From Chitinophagales bacterium (GTDB taxonomy: Bacteria > Bacteroidota > Bacteroidia > Chitinophagales > UBA2359): a stretch of DNA of 64,000 nt. The notes beneath the pieces were generated by a model. That model did not search any database. It was not told where the DNA came from and saw only the letters and a program-made list of their open reading frames with translations. Positions 28,999 through 36,914 of the stretch are shown here, piece by piece (position 1 is the first letter of the stretch; each line of letters begins with the position of its first letter). Location: positions 558,001 to 622,000 of the forward strand of contig JACJXU010000001.1 of the NCBI GenBank assembly GCA_020636475.1, given 5' to 3'. Made by a program: the position numbers and the translations under genes.

Positions 28999-30597
28999 TT
29001 ACTGCTGCAAGACCATTGTTTTGGTATCAATGCGTTGGTTGTTTAGCCACAATTCATACCAATACGTTCCGTTGGGTAAATTGCGGGTAGTAATTTTTAC
29101 TTCTCCTTTTCCTACTTCCGAAAGCGGCACTACTTTCACCACTTGCCCTAAAGTGTTGCTGATACGCAATTCGGCATTGCGGCTGTTTTCGGGTAAATAG
29201 TAGCTAATAGTGGTTTCACCGTTGAAAGGGTTGGGAATATTCTGTTCCAAACGCGCATTTTGCGTATCTCCCTCCAACAAAATCGTTTGCGTATGCGTTT
29301 TGTCACTTTGTGTTTCATTGCCCAACAAGGCTTCCAATCTACTCAAGCGAGTTGCTAAGGCTTGGTTTTGGCTTCTCAATTCATTAATCTCGTCTGTTTT
29401 TGTAGATAAATCCGCCTGCTGCTCTTGTAGGGCTTTTACCAAACTCGGCACAAAACTCGCGTAGGCAATGCTGTAATTGTCGGTGGGATTGGTGGGCGCA
29501 TTTACGCCTTCAAAATCATAACCAATGCTTTGTGCTACTGCCTCCACTTCCTGCGCAATAAAACCCGTACGGATTTCTTTTGCTGCTGCGGCTTCTTCTT
29601 CTTTGCTCGGATAATAGCGGCGCGCAAGACTATCCGGCATTTGGGCGGTAATGTGTTTTTGTAGTTTCATTAAGTCCACTGTATAAGTAACAGGGCGCAA
29701 CTGACCAATAAATGCCATGCCCGGCACATCTTCTTTTACATTTTCCTTAAAACGACCGTCACTCAGATTACTCCAATTTACATAGCCGCCTATTACTGTT
29801 CCGGCTACATCTCTACCTATTACGTGTTTGTTGTAGGCATTGGTTATGGCATTATAACCAAAAGCACTTGCATAATATAAATTATCAACACTTACATCTG
29901 TATTAGTTCCTATTCCTGTATTGCCATTTCCTGTGGTATTCGATTTTATTGCACCATTTCCTATTCCGATGTTGTACCAGCCTGTGGTGTTAGATTCTAA
30001 CGCAAAGTAACCCTGTGCAATATTAGCAACTCCTGTGGTGTTGGAATATAACGCATTGCCACCAATTGCATTATTATAATTTCCTGAGGTGTTGAAAATT
30101 AACGCCTGTTTACCATTCGCAGTATTATGCTTCCCTGTGGTGTTGAAATATAGCGCTTTGACACCAATTGCAATATTAGAATTTCCTGTAGTATTGGAAT
30201 ATAATGCCAGTTCACCATTGGCAGTATTATCATTTCCTGTGGTGTTCGAATAGAGTGCTTTGCTACCTACGGCAGTATTATTTGTTGCCTCATAAAGAAG
30301 TGTCGCACCTATGCCATTGTTGTACAAAGCACTATCGCCTATGGCTACCAGATCGCTGCGGTCGCCGTTTTTATACAGCGCACCTATGCCTAAAGCGACA
30401 TTGTGTACACCCAAAGAGTCAAAATATCCGGCGTTTGTGCCGATGTAAATATTTTGTCCTTGCGGGGTGGCTATATCCAATTTTCCCTCAATTTTGGCAT
30501 CGCCATATACATCCAAAATAAATGTTTGGGCAGACACCGATACCATACTGAGCAGGCAACATAATACACTGCTCAATCGAATGATTTGATAATTCAT
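28999..30597 (-). CDS. Surface protein with YadA-like head repeats, S74 self-cleaving chaperone domain and T9SS domain
   Basis: This 532-residue protein has a signal peptide (ends SVSAQ). Residues 40-270 consist of head-type repeats, including seven perfect-length 17-residue units (113-231) of the form KALYSNTTGNxNTAxG. At 279-284, LSDGRFKENV fits the Ser/Lys dyad of intramolecular chaperone domains (Peptidase S74, as in endosialidase tail spikes). GFIAQEVEAV and IAYASFVPSLVKALQEQ match the rest of that domain. A coiled coil follows (about 390-435) and then a T9SS sorting domain (LEQNIPNPFNGETTISY, NGTYWYEL). The protein is probably a trimeric surface fibre. Its binding partner is unknown. 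Confidence 0.88.
   Translation of the reverse strand: MNYQIIRLSSVLCCLLSMVSVSAQTFILDVYGDAKIEGKLDIATPQGQNIYIGTNAGYFDSLGVHNVALGIGALYKNGDRSDLVAIGDSALYNNGIGATLLYEATNNTAVGSKALYSNTTGNDNTANGELALYSNTTGNSNIAIGVKALYFNTTGKHNTANGKQALIFNTSGNYNNAIGGNALYSNTTGVANIAQGYFALESNTTGWYNIGIGNGAIKSNTTGNGNTGIGTNTDVSVDNLYYASAFGYNAITNAYNKHVIGRDVAGTVIGGYVNWSNLSDGRFKENVKEDVPGMAFIGQLRPVTYTVDLMKLQKHITAQMPDSLARRYYPSKEEEAAAAKEIRTGFIAQEVEAVAQSIGYDFEGVNAPTNPTDNYSIAYASFVPSLVKALQEQQADLSTKTDEINELRSQNQALATRLSRLEALLGNETQSDKTHTQTILLEGDTQNARLEQNIPNPFNGETTISYYLPENSRNAELRISNTLGQVVKVVPLSEVGKGEVKITTRNLPNGTYWYELWLNNQRIDTKTMVLQQ
29905..30261 (-). repeat. Seven tandem 51-bp coding repeats
   Basis: The DNA repeats exactly every 51 bases and encodes 17-residue units with the invariant core NTTG or NTSG. 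The units have diverged from one another at the DNA level, so the array is not very recent. Confidence 0.85.
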
Positions 30598-30903
30598 AGT
30601 TGTTTGTTTTGTGGGTTAAAAAATGTTTTTGATTTATAGTAAATAAGTATAATTTACATAGTTAAATTTTATTTATAAAAATCAAATATATTATTTTTTT
30701 TTAATTTTTCCCAAAAAATGCCAATAAATTTCAGGTTTTCCTATGTTTTATACCAAAACTGAATAAGCATTGTGTATTCATAATGCTTAGTTCCGCGTGT
30801 CTTTTCGACCGTGAGGGAGAAATCTCAAAACAGCACCAAGTGAGATGCCTCACTGCGTATCGGCAGGACAACCTAATTTAAACTACCTTTACGCAACTTT
30901 CTA
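30598..30903. other. Intergenic region with palindromic element
   Basis: This 306-base gap carries no gene. It holds a short hairpin (TAAGCATT at 30764-30771 with AATGCTTA at 30782-30789) and the two-armed palindromic element described separately. The rest is AT-rich leader DNA of the S74-domain gene. Confidence 0.5.
30798..30870. repeat. Dispersed-type imperfect palindrome, two 30-base arms
   Basis: Arm 1 (30798-30827) starts TGTC, contains TCGACC and GGGAGAAATCTCA. Arm 2 (30841-30870) starts TGAGAT, contains CTCACTGCGTATCGG, and ends GGACA. The outer TGTC/GACA and inner TCTCA/TGAGA pair, and the middle pairs partly. Elements containing GGGAGAAATCTC are, from memory, repeated through many Bacteroidota genomes. 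No second copy is visible in this window. Confidence 0.5.
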
Positions 30904-31557
30904 TTATTGCTCAACATTCACTTTTTGTGCTGTTTCCTTAAACAAGCGAAGGAGTTGGTCTTGCAGTACGGTATGTTGCGCAAGTAAAAAGTGGGGGATT
31001 TTTTGCTTAAATATGGGCGAAACAGCAATGCCAATAACGCTTGTGTAAACATTTGCGAGAGTTTGCGTTACACCAGCTATACTTGCGTAGGCGTGCAAGA
31101 AACGCTTGGCTTTTATGCTATCTATAAAAGCGTTTAGCCCTTCTTTATGTGGTAAAATAGGCTGTAAAACAGGTGACTCCCAGTCGATATTTCGCTTATC
31201 AATATGCTTATCACAGTCCGAAACAATAGTCGGCTCCAACTGAATTAAAGTAAAATCTAAGTACAGTTCACTCAACACATGCGCCACAAAAAACAAATAT
31301 TTCGGGGATTGGGGCAGTGTTTTCAGCTTTTCAATTAGTGTGTGGTTTATTTTTTTGAATAGTGGTAAATTGTGAAATACAGCATCTGCTTTGTAGTGGC
31401 GATTTATGCCTTTTTCAAAAGCAGTTTGCGGATTGGAGCTAGCTTTTACACGCAAATTTTTGTGGTACATACGCAGCAAATCGGGAAACAATGCGCCCAT
31501 AATGTAAGCGTCATTTTTTGCATAGCGGTCTAAGCTGTAATGCGCGATAAAATTCAT
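30904..31557 (-). CDS. Acyl carrier protein phosphodiesterase (AcpH)-like protein
   Basis: This 217-residue protein begins MNFIAHYSLDRYAKNDAYIM, then GALFPDLL. It has FEKGINRHYKADAVFHNLPLF and later FFVAHVLSELYLDFTLI. This arrangement of His and Asp residues resembles the ACP phosphodiesterase family, which removes phosphopantetheine from acyl carrier protein, and it may be an HD-type metal site. The match is moderate and an unrelated hydrolase is possible. Its start overlaps the bioD stop by 4 bases (ATGA), so the two are translated together. Confidence 0.65.
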   Translation of the reverse strand: MNFIAHYSLDRYAKNDAYIMGALFPDLLRMYHKNLRVKASSNPQTAFEKGINRHYKADAVFHNLPLFKKINHTLIEKLKTLPQSPKYLFFVAHVLSELYLDFTLIQLEPTIVSDCDKHIDKRNIDWESPVLQPILPHKEGLNAFIDSIKAKRFLHAYASIAGVTQTLANVYTSVIGIAVSPIFKQKIPHFLLAQHTVLQDQLLRLFKETAQKVNVEQ

Positions 31558-32174
31558 AACAACATTTCTTTGGGTAATTTTCGGGCGATTTGGGCAATAC
31601 TTTCCGGGCTAATTTCCGCTAAGTGTGGCACACGTACAATAGGCGTATTTTGATTTAAAAAACGCAGAATGGCACTTTCCGAAGCTTCGTTTTCTTCGCC
31701 ATTAAATACAACCGCCTGCAAAGCTATATTTTGCGATTGCAGATATGCCAGACTCAACAAACTGTGATTGATGCTACCCAAATAATGCTTTATCACCAAA
31801 ATTACTTTTGCCTGAAAGTGTAGCGCAAAATCCGCCACATAGTTTTTATCATTGATAGGCACTAACAAACCGCCGGCTCCTTCAATAATAAGGTTTCCGT
31901 TCACTTGCGGACACACAAAATCTTCGAGGGAAATGTGAACTTTGTCTATTTCGGCGGCATAATGCGGCGAAGCTGGTGTGTGCAAAGCATATTTTTCGGG
32001 AAAATACTGCACCGAAGTTTTGCTTACCCAACGTTGCACTTTGTGGGTGTCGGTATTGTACAAGTCGCCCGCTTGAATGGGTTTCCAGTACGCATCGCCA
32101 AAAGCCTGCACCAACACTGCCGATACAAGTGTTTTGCCTACATCTGTGCCGATACCACTAACTAAATAACGCAT
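31554..32174 (-). CDS. bioD: Dethiobiotin synthase
   Basis: BioD closes the ureido ring of biotin using ATP and CO2. The 206-residue protein has the P-loop GIGTDVGKTLVSAVL at residues 7-21, the substrate-binding Lys in YWKPIQAG, and the second conserved motif EGAGGLLVPI. It is 2 bases downstream of ybaB and overlaps the AcpH-like gene. No other biotin genes are in the window. Confidence 0.94.
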   Translation of the reverse strand: MRYLVSGIGTDVGKTLVSAVLVQAFGDAYWKPIQAGDLYNTDTHKVQRWVSKTSVQYFPEKYALHTPASPHYAAEIDKVHISLEDFVCPQVNGNLIIEGAGGLLVPINDKNYVADFALHFQAKVILVIKHYLGSINHSLLSLAYLQSQNIALQAVVFNGEENEASESAILRFLNQNTPIVRVPHLAEISPESIAQIARKLPKEMLL

Positions 32175-32176
32175 TT

Positions 32177-32488
32177 TTAGCGCAATAAATCGCTCAAGCC
32201 GGGCAACAGCCCTTCGCCCATATCGCGCATGTCTTTTTCGGCAATGTCGGAGGCTTTTTCGTTCGCTTGTTTTAGAGCTGCCATCAGCGCATCAATTACG
32301 GCATCTTTGTCGCCGCTATTAAAAAGTTCATCGCTTATTTCAATATCTACGATGTTTTTTCCGGCAGTCATTATTATCGTTACGCCTTGCATGGCAGCGC
32401 GCACCTGAATATTTTCCAAATTAGCGCGACTTTGTTCTACTTTTTCTTTCATTTCGCCTAATTTGCTGAACATTTGTGTAAAGTCCAT
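32177..32488 (-). CDS. YbaB/EbfC family nucleoid-associated protein
   Basis: This 103-residue protein has the family layout: an N-terminal helix (MFSKLGEMKEKVEQSRANLE), a beta-hairpin (VTIIMTAGKNIVDIEIS), and a C-terminal helical part (VIDALMAALKQANEKASD). YbaB proteins bind DNA as dimers and affect nucleoid structure. They are often beside recR or dnaX, which is not the case here. It appears to be co-transcribed with bioD. Confidence 0.9.
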   Translation of the reverse strand: MDFTQMFSKLGEMKEKVEQSRANLENIQVRAAMQGVTIIMTAGKNIVDIEISDELFNSGDKDAVIDALMAALKQANEKASDIAEKDMRDMGEGLLPGLSDLLR

Positions 32489-32545
32489 ATAGTTTTAGTT
32501 TTTGGAGGGTTAAAATTTATGTAAAAAAATCATTTTTGTTTATAA

Positions 32546-32810
32546 ATATTGTGATACTTTGTGATGAACTTTTATATTCCAAATCGCTGCACTTAGTTTC
32601 ACCAAGTATTTCACGAAGTTGCTCAAAGTATTCAGGTCATAAACATTGTGACGAACTTTGTGGTACTTTGTGTTCCAAATTTCTGCACTAAGTTTCACGA
32701 AATTACTCAAAGTATTCAGGTCATAAACATTGTGACGAACTTTGTGGTACTTTGTGTTCCAAATTGCTGCACTAAGTTTCACCAAGTATTTCACGAAGTT
32801 GCTCAAAGTG
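32546..32810. repeat. Minisatellite of 84-96 bp units after aroA
   Basis: Three units follow one another at 96 and 84 bases spacing (CTGC anchor at 32587, 32683 and 32767). The middle unit lacks 12 bases present in the outer two. Units 2 and 3 are almost identical. The last unit runs into the final bases of aroA (stop at 32803). On the minus strand the array is open in one frame from 32848 to 32540, and every length change is a multiple of three. Confidence 0.85.
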
Positions 32811-34044
32811 GAGTTATCTTCATTCCACAAGTTTGCATATCGTCCCAAAAGTTTGGATACGATTTTTTAACAACTTCATAATCCATAATGTTTATTCCTT
32901 GCGGACAACGCAATGCCAATGGCGCAAATGACATTGCCATTCGGTGGTCTTGGTAAGTTGCAAAATCCAATTCAGACGAATATTGCGGTAATCCTTTCTC
33001 CAAACTCGCCGAATGTTCGTCAAACTGCAAATGTTTGCCAATTTTTGCCAATTCATTTTGCAATGCCTTCGTACGATGTGTTTCCTTAATACGCAAGGTC
33101 TGCAAACCCTCTGCAAAAGTTTTTATACCCAAAGCCGCACAACTCACCAAAACCGTTTGTGCAATATCCGGGCAATTAATAAAATTATAGAAAAAACTAT
33201 CCCCCACGTGTTCTGTCGATTTTTGGAGTACTAATTTCTCGCCGGAAAAATAATGCGCTACCCCCAACTTTTCGTACAACTGTGCTACTGCGGCATCTCC
33301 TTGATGGCTTTGTTGTTGCAATCCGTGTAATACTATTTGGGCATCCTTGGCGAGCGAAGTCAAAGAAAAATAATAGGCTGCTGCACTCCAGTCGGCTTCA
33401 ATTTTTAAAGTTTCTACGTATTGATAAGATTGTGGCGGCACATAAATTTCGTTTTTTTGCCAAATTGCCTCCACACCATACATTTTCATTAAATGTAAAG
33501 TAAGAGCGATATATGGCTGCGAAACCATATTTCCTTGCAGTTGCAGGCGCAAGCCATTTTGCATAAGCGGTGCCATCATTAACAGCGCAGAAATGTATTG
33601 ACTGCTCACGTCTGCTTGAATTTGAATCGTGCCGCCGCGCAGTTTTTTTCCGTTTATTTGTAAAGGAGGAAAGTTTTTTTGCTGAAGATATTGAATATCT
33701 GCTCCCAAAAAATTGAGTGCATCTACCAAAATACCAATGGGTCGCTGCAACATTCTGCTACTGCCCGTAAGCGCAAATGTTCCCAAATTCTGACACGCTA
33801 AAAACGCCGTGAGAAAACGCATACTTGTTCCGGCATGTCCGATGTTTATTTCCGGCGGAAGTTGCGAAAGTGCTTGTTGCAAAACGTGCGTATCTTCGGC
33901 AGAAGCCAATCCTTCTAATTTGGTTTTATTTCCCGTCAGGGCATTGATTATCAAAGCGCGATTGCTGATGCTTTTCGAGCCTTCCAAGTAAATTTCTCCA
34001 TAAATTTTACCCTCGGCAGGAGCTTGAATATGCAACTTACTCAT
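32803..34044 (-). CDS. aroA: 3-phosphoshikimate 1-carboxyvinyltransferase (EPSP synthase)
   Basis: This enzyme joins shikimate 3-phosphate and phosphoenolpyruvate in the shikimate pathway. The 413-residue protein has the expected motifs: KSISNRALIINAL near residue 24, HAGTSMRFLTAFLA near 95, and DHRMAMSFAPLAL near 375. It is somewhat shorter than the E. coli enzyme (427), as in relatives. It overlaps the end of aroB by 8 bases. The minisatellite begins at its 3' end, so its last residues (MQTCGMKITPL) border on repeat DNA. Confidence 0.95.
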   Translation of the reverse strand: MSKLHIQAPAEGKIYGEIYLEGSKSISNRALIINALTGNKTKLEGLASAEDTHVLQQALSQLPPEINIGHAGTSMRFLTAFLACQNLGTFALTGSSRMLQRPIGILVDALNFLGADIQYLQQKNFPPLQINGKKLRGGTIQIQADVSSQYISALLMMAPLMQNGLRLQLQGNMVSQPYIALTLHLMKMYGVEAIWQKNEIYVPPQSYQYVETLKIEADWSAAAYYFSLTSLAKDAQIVLHGLQQQSHQGDAAVAQLYEKLGVAHYFSGEKLVLQKSTEHVGDSFFYNFINCPDIAQTVLVSCAALGIKTFAEGLQTLRIKETHRTKALQNELAKIGKHLQFDEHSASLEKGLPQYSSELDFATYQDHRMAMSFAPLALRCPQGINIMDYEVVKKSYPNFWDDMQTCGMKITPL

Positions 34045-35101
34045 ACTGTATCACTTTGTTGTAAAATACCAAAGCGGCTTCAAAATCCACTGCGCATACA
34101 ACGCACTGCGGCTGGGCTTTTCCGATATCGGTGATTAAGGCGGCCATAATTTCACCTTGCGCATTTTTTTTATCGTACATACTCCAATGCAAAATTTCGG
34201 TAAAACTTTGTGGCTGTAATATTATTTTTGGTAAATATTTTTTTATTTGCTTGGCGCAAGTCCACATTTTTTCTTCCGAAAAATGAAGGAGTTTATGCGA
34301 CAAATACAGTTCTGCAATCATGCCAATACCTACGGCTTCGCCATGAAGGATATCCATTTGCTGCTGCAATGCCCACGACTCTACGGCGTGCCCGACTGTA
34401 TGACCGAAGTTGAGGATTTTTCGCCAAGATTTTTCCAAAGGGTCAAGGCGCACTACTTCATACTTTATGGCGATAGATTGTTCGATTAAAGATGTCCAAT
34501 CCGCAATATCTTCGGGGCGTTGATTAGTGAGTTCTTGCCAATATGCGGCATCGGCAATTAGGGCGTGTTTCAGCATTTCAAACCAAGCATTGTACAAATG
34601 TCGCAAAGGTAATGTCTGCAAAAATGCCACATCAATCAACACTTTTTGGGGCTGGGCAAAACTTCCTAATATGTTTTTTGCTCCTTGAAAATCTATGCCC
34701 GTTTTTCCGCCAACCGAGGCATCTACTTGTGCAAGCAATGAAGTAGGAATTTGTACAAAATCAATGCCGCGCTTATATACTGCTGCCACAAATCCACCCA
34801 AATCGCCTACTACACCGCCGCCAAGATTGAGTACACAAGCGTTGCGGTCGCAGTTTTTTTGTAACATTTGCTCCCAAACAAGCTGGCAGGTTTCGATATT
34901 TTTGCTTACTTCTCCGGCAGGAATTTTAGCAATAAGCGTATTTTCAGGTAAAATATTTTTGATAAGCGGCAGACAATATTGGTGTGTATTTTCATCGCAC
35001 AAAACTACCAACTGGCTGTAGCTTGTTTTTGCCAAAAAAGTGCTTAACAAATTTTGAATATTTCCTATCTGCGGGAAATTATTTTCTAAGGTTGCCGACA
35101 T
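34037..35101 (-). CDS. aroB: 3-dehydroquinate synthase
   Basis: AroB cyclises DAHP to 3-dehydroquinate using NAD and a divalent metal. The 354-residue protein shows GGGVVGDLGGFVAAVYKRG, IPTSLLAQVDASVGGKTG, and the metal-binding His residues in NFGHTVGHAVE and LHGEAVGIGM. It is followed with an overlap by aroA, so consecutive shikimate steps are co-translated here. The intermediate genes aroD, aroE and aroK are not in the window. Confidence 0.96.
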   Translation of the reverse strand: MSATLENNFPQIGNIQNLLSTFLAKTSYSQLVVLCDENTHQYCLPLIKNILPENTLIAKIPAGEVSKNIETCQLVWEQMLQKNCDRNACVLNLGGGVVGDLGGFVAAVYKRGIDFVQIPTSLLAQVDASVGGKTGIDFQGAKNILGSFAQPQKVLIDVAFLQTLPLRHLYNAWFEMLKHALIADAAYWQELTNQRPEDIADWTSLIEQSIAIKYEVVRLDPLEKSWRKILNFGHTVGHAVESWALQQQMDILHGEAVGIGMIAELYLSHKLLHFSEEKMWTCAKQIKKYLPKIILQPQSFTEILHWSMYDKKNAQGEIMAALITDIGKAQPQCVVCAVDFEAALVFYNKVIQYE

Positions 35102-35110
35102 TGTAGCGAA

Positions 35111-35401
35111 TTATTCAAAAGCCGAAATACAAGTCCATGCCGCCGGTTTTGCACTAAACCAGCGTTTGGTTTGCGCCCATACTTGCGTAAAAAGTGCCGA
35201 TTGGCGATAGTTTTCCAAATCTTGCTCCGACTGCCACTGGCTGTACGTAAAAATGAGTTGTGGGTTGTTGTTGTCTTGTATTATTTGCAAAAAAGTACAG
35301 CCTGCCGATGCGCGAATAGCTTCCTGAAAAGGGCGAATATACGTCAAAAAATCTTGAACGGAATCCTCCCGAAATTCTAATTTTACAATACGAAAAATCA
35401 C
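35111..35401 (-). CDS. Antibiotic biosynthesis monooxygenase (ABM)-type domain protein
   Basis: This 96-residue protein is a single ferredoxin-like ABM domain: an opening strand (MIFRIVKLEFREDSVQDF), AGCTFLQIIQD, and FTYSQWQSEQDLENY. Members include quinol monooxygenases and heme-degrading enzymes. No residue here settles between these or a non-enzymatic role. It sits between fabD and aroB with gaps of 9-11 bases, so it belongs to the same operon. Confidence 0.8.
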   Translation of the reverse strand: MIFRIVKLEFREDSVQDFLTYIRPFQEAIRASAGCTFLQIIQDNNNPQLIFTYSQWQSEQDLENYRQSALFTQVWAQTKRWFSAKPAAWTCISAFE

Positions 35402-35412
35402 GCGGCAGACGA

Positions 35413-36288
35413 TTATTGCAAAGCTGATGCCATTTGGCGGTCTAAAATTTTGTTTACCATATTCGACAAAACCGATTTTGGACCTATTTCAATAAATTCT
35501 TGTGCGCCGTCTTGGTGCATTTGTTTAATACTTTGCGACCAATAAACAGGTGACGTAAGTTGTTCGATGATATTTTGGCGAATTAGTTCGGGTTCGGTTT
35601 CGCCTTTGGCACTTACATTTTGATATACAGGGCAAACGGGAGCTTTGAAAGTAGTTTCGGCAACGGCTTGTGCGAATTTTTCGCGCGCGAGTTGCATCAA
35701 AGGCGAATGAAACGCTCCGGCAACTTTCAGTTCTATCAAACGGCGTGCACCACGCTCTATTAAAATGGGTTCTACTTCTTTAATCGCTTCACGGGTGCCG
35801 GAAATAACCAATTGTCCGGGCATATTATAGTTGGCAGGTACTACTATTCCCTTGGCTTCTTTACACACTTCTTCTATCATTTCGTCTTCGCCGCCCATCA
35901 CTGCTGCCATTGTAGAGTCTATTGCATCGCAGGCTTCTTGCATGGCGCGGGCGCGCACGTCCACTAATTTTACGCCATCGCCAAAAGAAAGTACGCGGGC
36001 AGCTACCAAAGCCGACAACTCGCCCAACGAATGACCGGCGACCATTTCGGGCTTAAAATCGTTGATTACCTTTGCTGTAACAACGGAATGTAAAAACACC
36101 GCAGGCTGTGAGTACTCTGTACGCTTAATATCTTCTTCCGAGCCGTTTAAAATTAAATCCAAAATATCGTAGCCAAGTATATTGTTTGCCAATTCAAAAA
36201 ATTCGTGGGCTTGCGGATAAGTATCCACAAGCTTTTGCGACATACCAATGTATTGACTTCCTTGTCCTGTAAATAAATAAGCCTTCAT
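35413..36288 (-). CDS. fabD: Malonyl-CoA:ACP transacylase
   Basis: FabD moves malonyl groups from CoA to acyl carrier protein for fatty acid synthesis. The 291-residue protein has FTGQGSQYIGM at the start, the nucleophile Ser in AGHSLGELSALV, and the catalytic His in VAGAFHSPLM. IGPKSVLSNMV at the end is also typical. It precedes the ABM and aro genes on the minus strand. Confidence 0.96.
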   Translation of the reverse strand: MKAYLFTGQGSQYIGMSQKLVDTYPQAHEFFELANNILGYDILDLILNGSEEDIKRTEYSQPAVFLHSVVTAKVINDFKPEMVAGHSLGELSALVAARVLSFGDGVKLVDVRARAMQEACDAIDSTMAAVMGGEDEMIEEVCKEAKGIVVPANYNMPGQLVISGTREAIKEVEPILIERGARRLIELKVAGAFHSPLMQLAREKFAQAVAETTFKAPVCPVYQNVSAKGETEPELIRQNIIEQLTSPVYWSQSIKQMHQDGAQEFIEIGPKSVLSNMVNKILDRQMASALQ

Positions 36289-36317
36289 AATAAGTTAGTT
36301 ATGTTGTAAAATTTTGT

Positions 36318-36728
36318 CTATTTTTTACCAAAATATTCTACATAAATATTTTCGGTTTCCACCAACTTAATGGCGTGTAGCCTGGCGTGTTTGATGAGCG
36401 GTGCTAATTGCTCCCAAATTTTGATTGCCAAGTTTTCGGAAGAAGGAAAAATTCCCTGCATAAAATCCACATCTAAATTCAGATTTTTGTGGTCTAATTT
36501 TTCGATGATATATTCGCGTATCAAATGGCTCAGTTCGTGGGCATTGATAACAAAACCCGTTTGCGGGTCCGGTTTTCCAACTACGGTAACATATAAGTCA
36601 TAATTATGCCCGTGGAAGTTTTTGTTGGCACATTTTCCAAAAACATTAAAATTCTCAGCTTCCGATAAGTTTTCATTAAATAAGCGATGAGCAGCATTAA
36701 ATCTTTCGCGACGCGTCAAAAAAACCAT
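36318..36728 (-). CDS. queD: 6-carboxytetrahydropterin synthase / 6-pyruvoyltetrahydropterin synthase family
   Basis: I chose the ATG at 36728 because the upstream alternative at 36749 lies inside a promoter-like element. The protein of about 136 residues has the zinc-binding histidines in FNAAHRLFN and FHGHNYDLYV, the nearby Cys in GKCANKNF, and DHKNLNLD for the pterin end. In this phylum such proteins are usually assigned to queuosine synthesis (QueD), but the CANKNFHGHN motif is also close to PTPS enzymes. No other queuosine genes are visible. Confidence 0.88.
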   Translation of the reverse strand: MVFLTRRERFNAAHRLFNENLSEAENFNVFGKCANKNFHGHNYDLYVTVVGKPDPQTGFVINAHELSHLIREYIIEKLDHKNLNLDVDFMQGIFPSSENLAIKIWEQLAPLIKHARLHAIKLVETENIYVEYFGKK

Positions 36729-36746
36729 TGATGTGTATTTATTAAG

Positions 36747-36754
36747 CAAAGTTA
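36747..36754 (-). promoter_or_regulatory. -7 element for the queD-fabD-aro operon
   Basis: The minus strand reads TAACTTTG, which fits TAnnTTTG, 19 bases upstream of the preferred queD ATG. It supports 36728 over 36749 as the start. Confidence 0.42.
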
Positions 36755-36840
36755 CAACTTTTTAGCTTTTACTTCTAATGAAAATAAGCATTTTACGGCA
36801 AAATATTTTCCTACAAATTCTGTTTTCAAATTTATTGTGT

Positions 36841-36848
36841 TAAATTTG
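36841..36848 (+). promoter_or_regulatory. Possible -7 element for the L,D-transpeptidase gene
   Basis: TAAATTTG here would place the transcript start near 36855. That favours the ATG at 36915 over the GTG at 36837. Confidence 0.33.
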
Positions 36849-36914
36849 CTCCTCTTTTTTACACATTTTTTATTATTTCTATTTGATTTTTTAACTCCTA
36901 AGTTTTCTTTTTTG

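Noticed and set aside
29905..30261. Regular 51-bp repeats that could suggest a CRISPR array
   Set aside because: There are no constant repeats with unique spacers. The period encodes 17-residue protein units within an open frame.
30764..30789. Short hairpin TAAGCATT/AATGCTTA
   Set aside because: It is AT-rich, has no T-run, and lies far from any stop codon, so it is not called as a terminator.
32540..32848. A 102-codon open frame overlapping the end of aroA
   Set aside because: It consists almost entirely of the minisatellite and has no family match, so I list it as a repeat and not as a gene.
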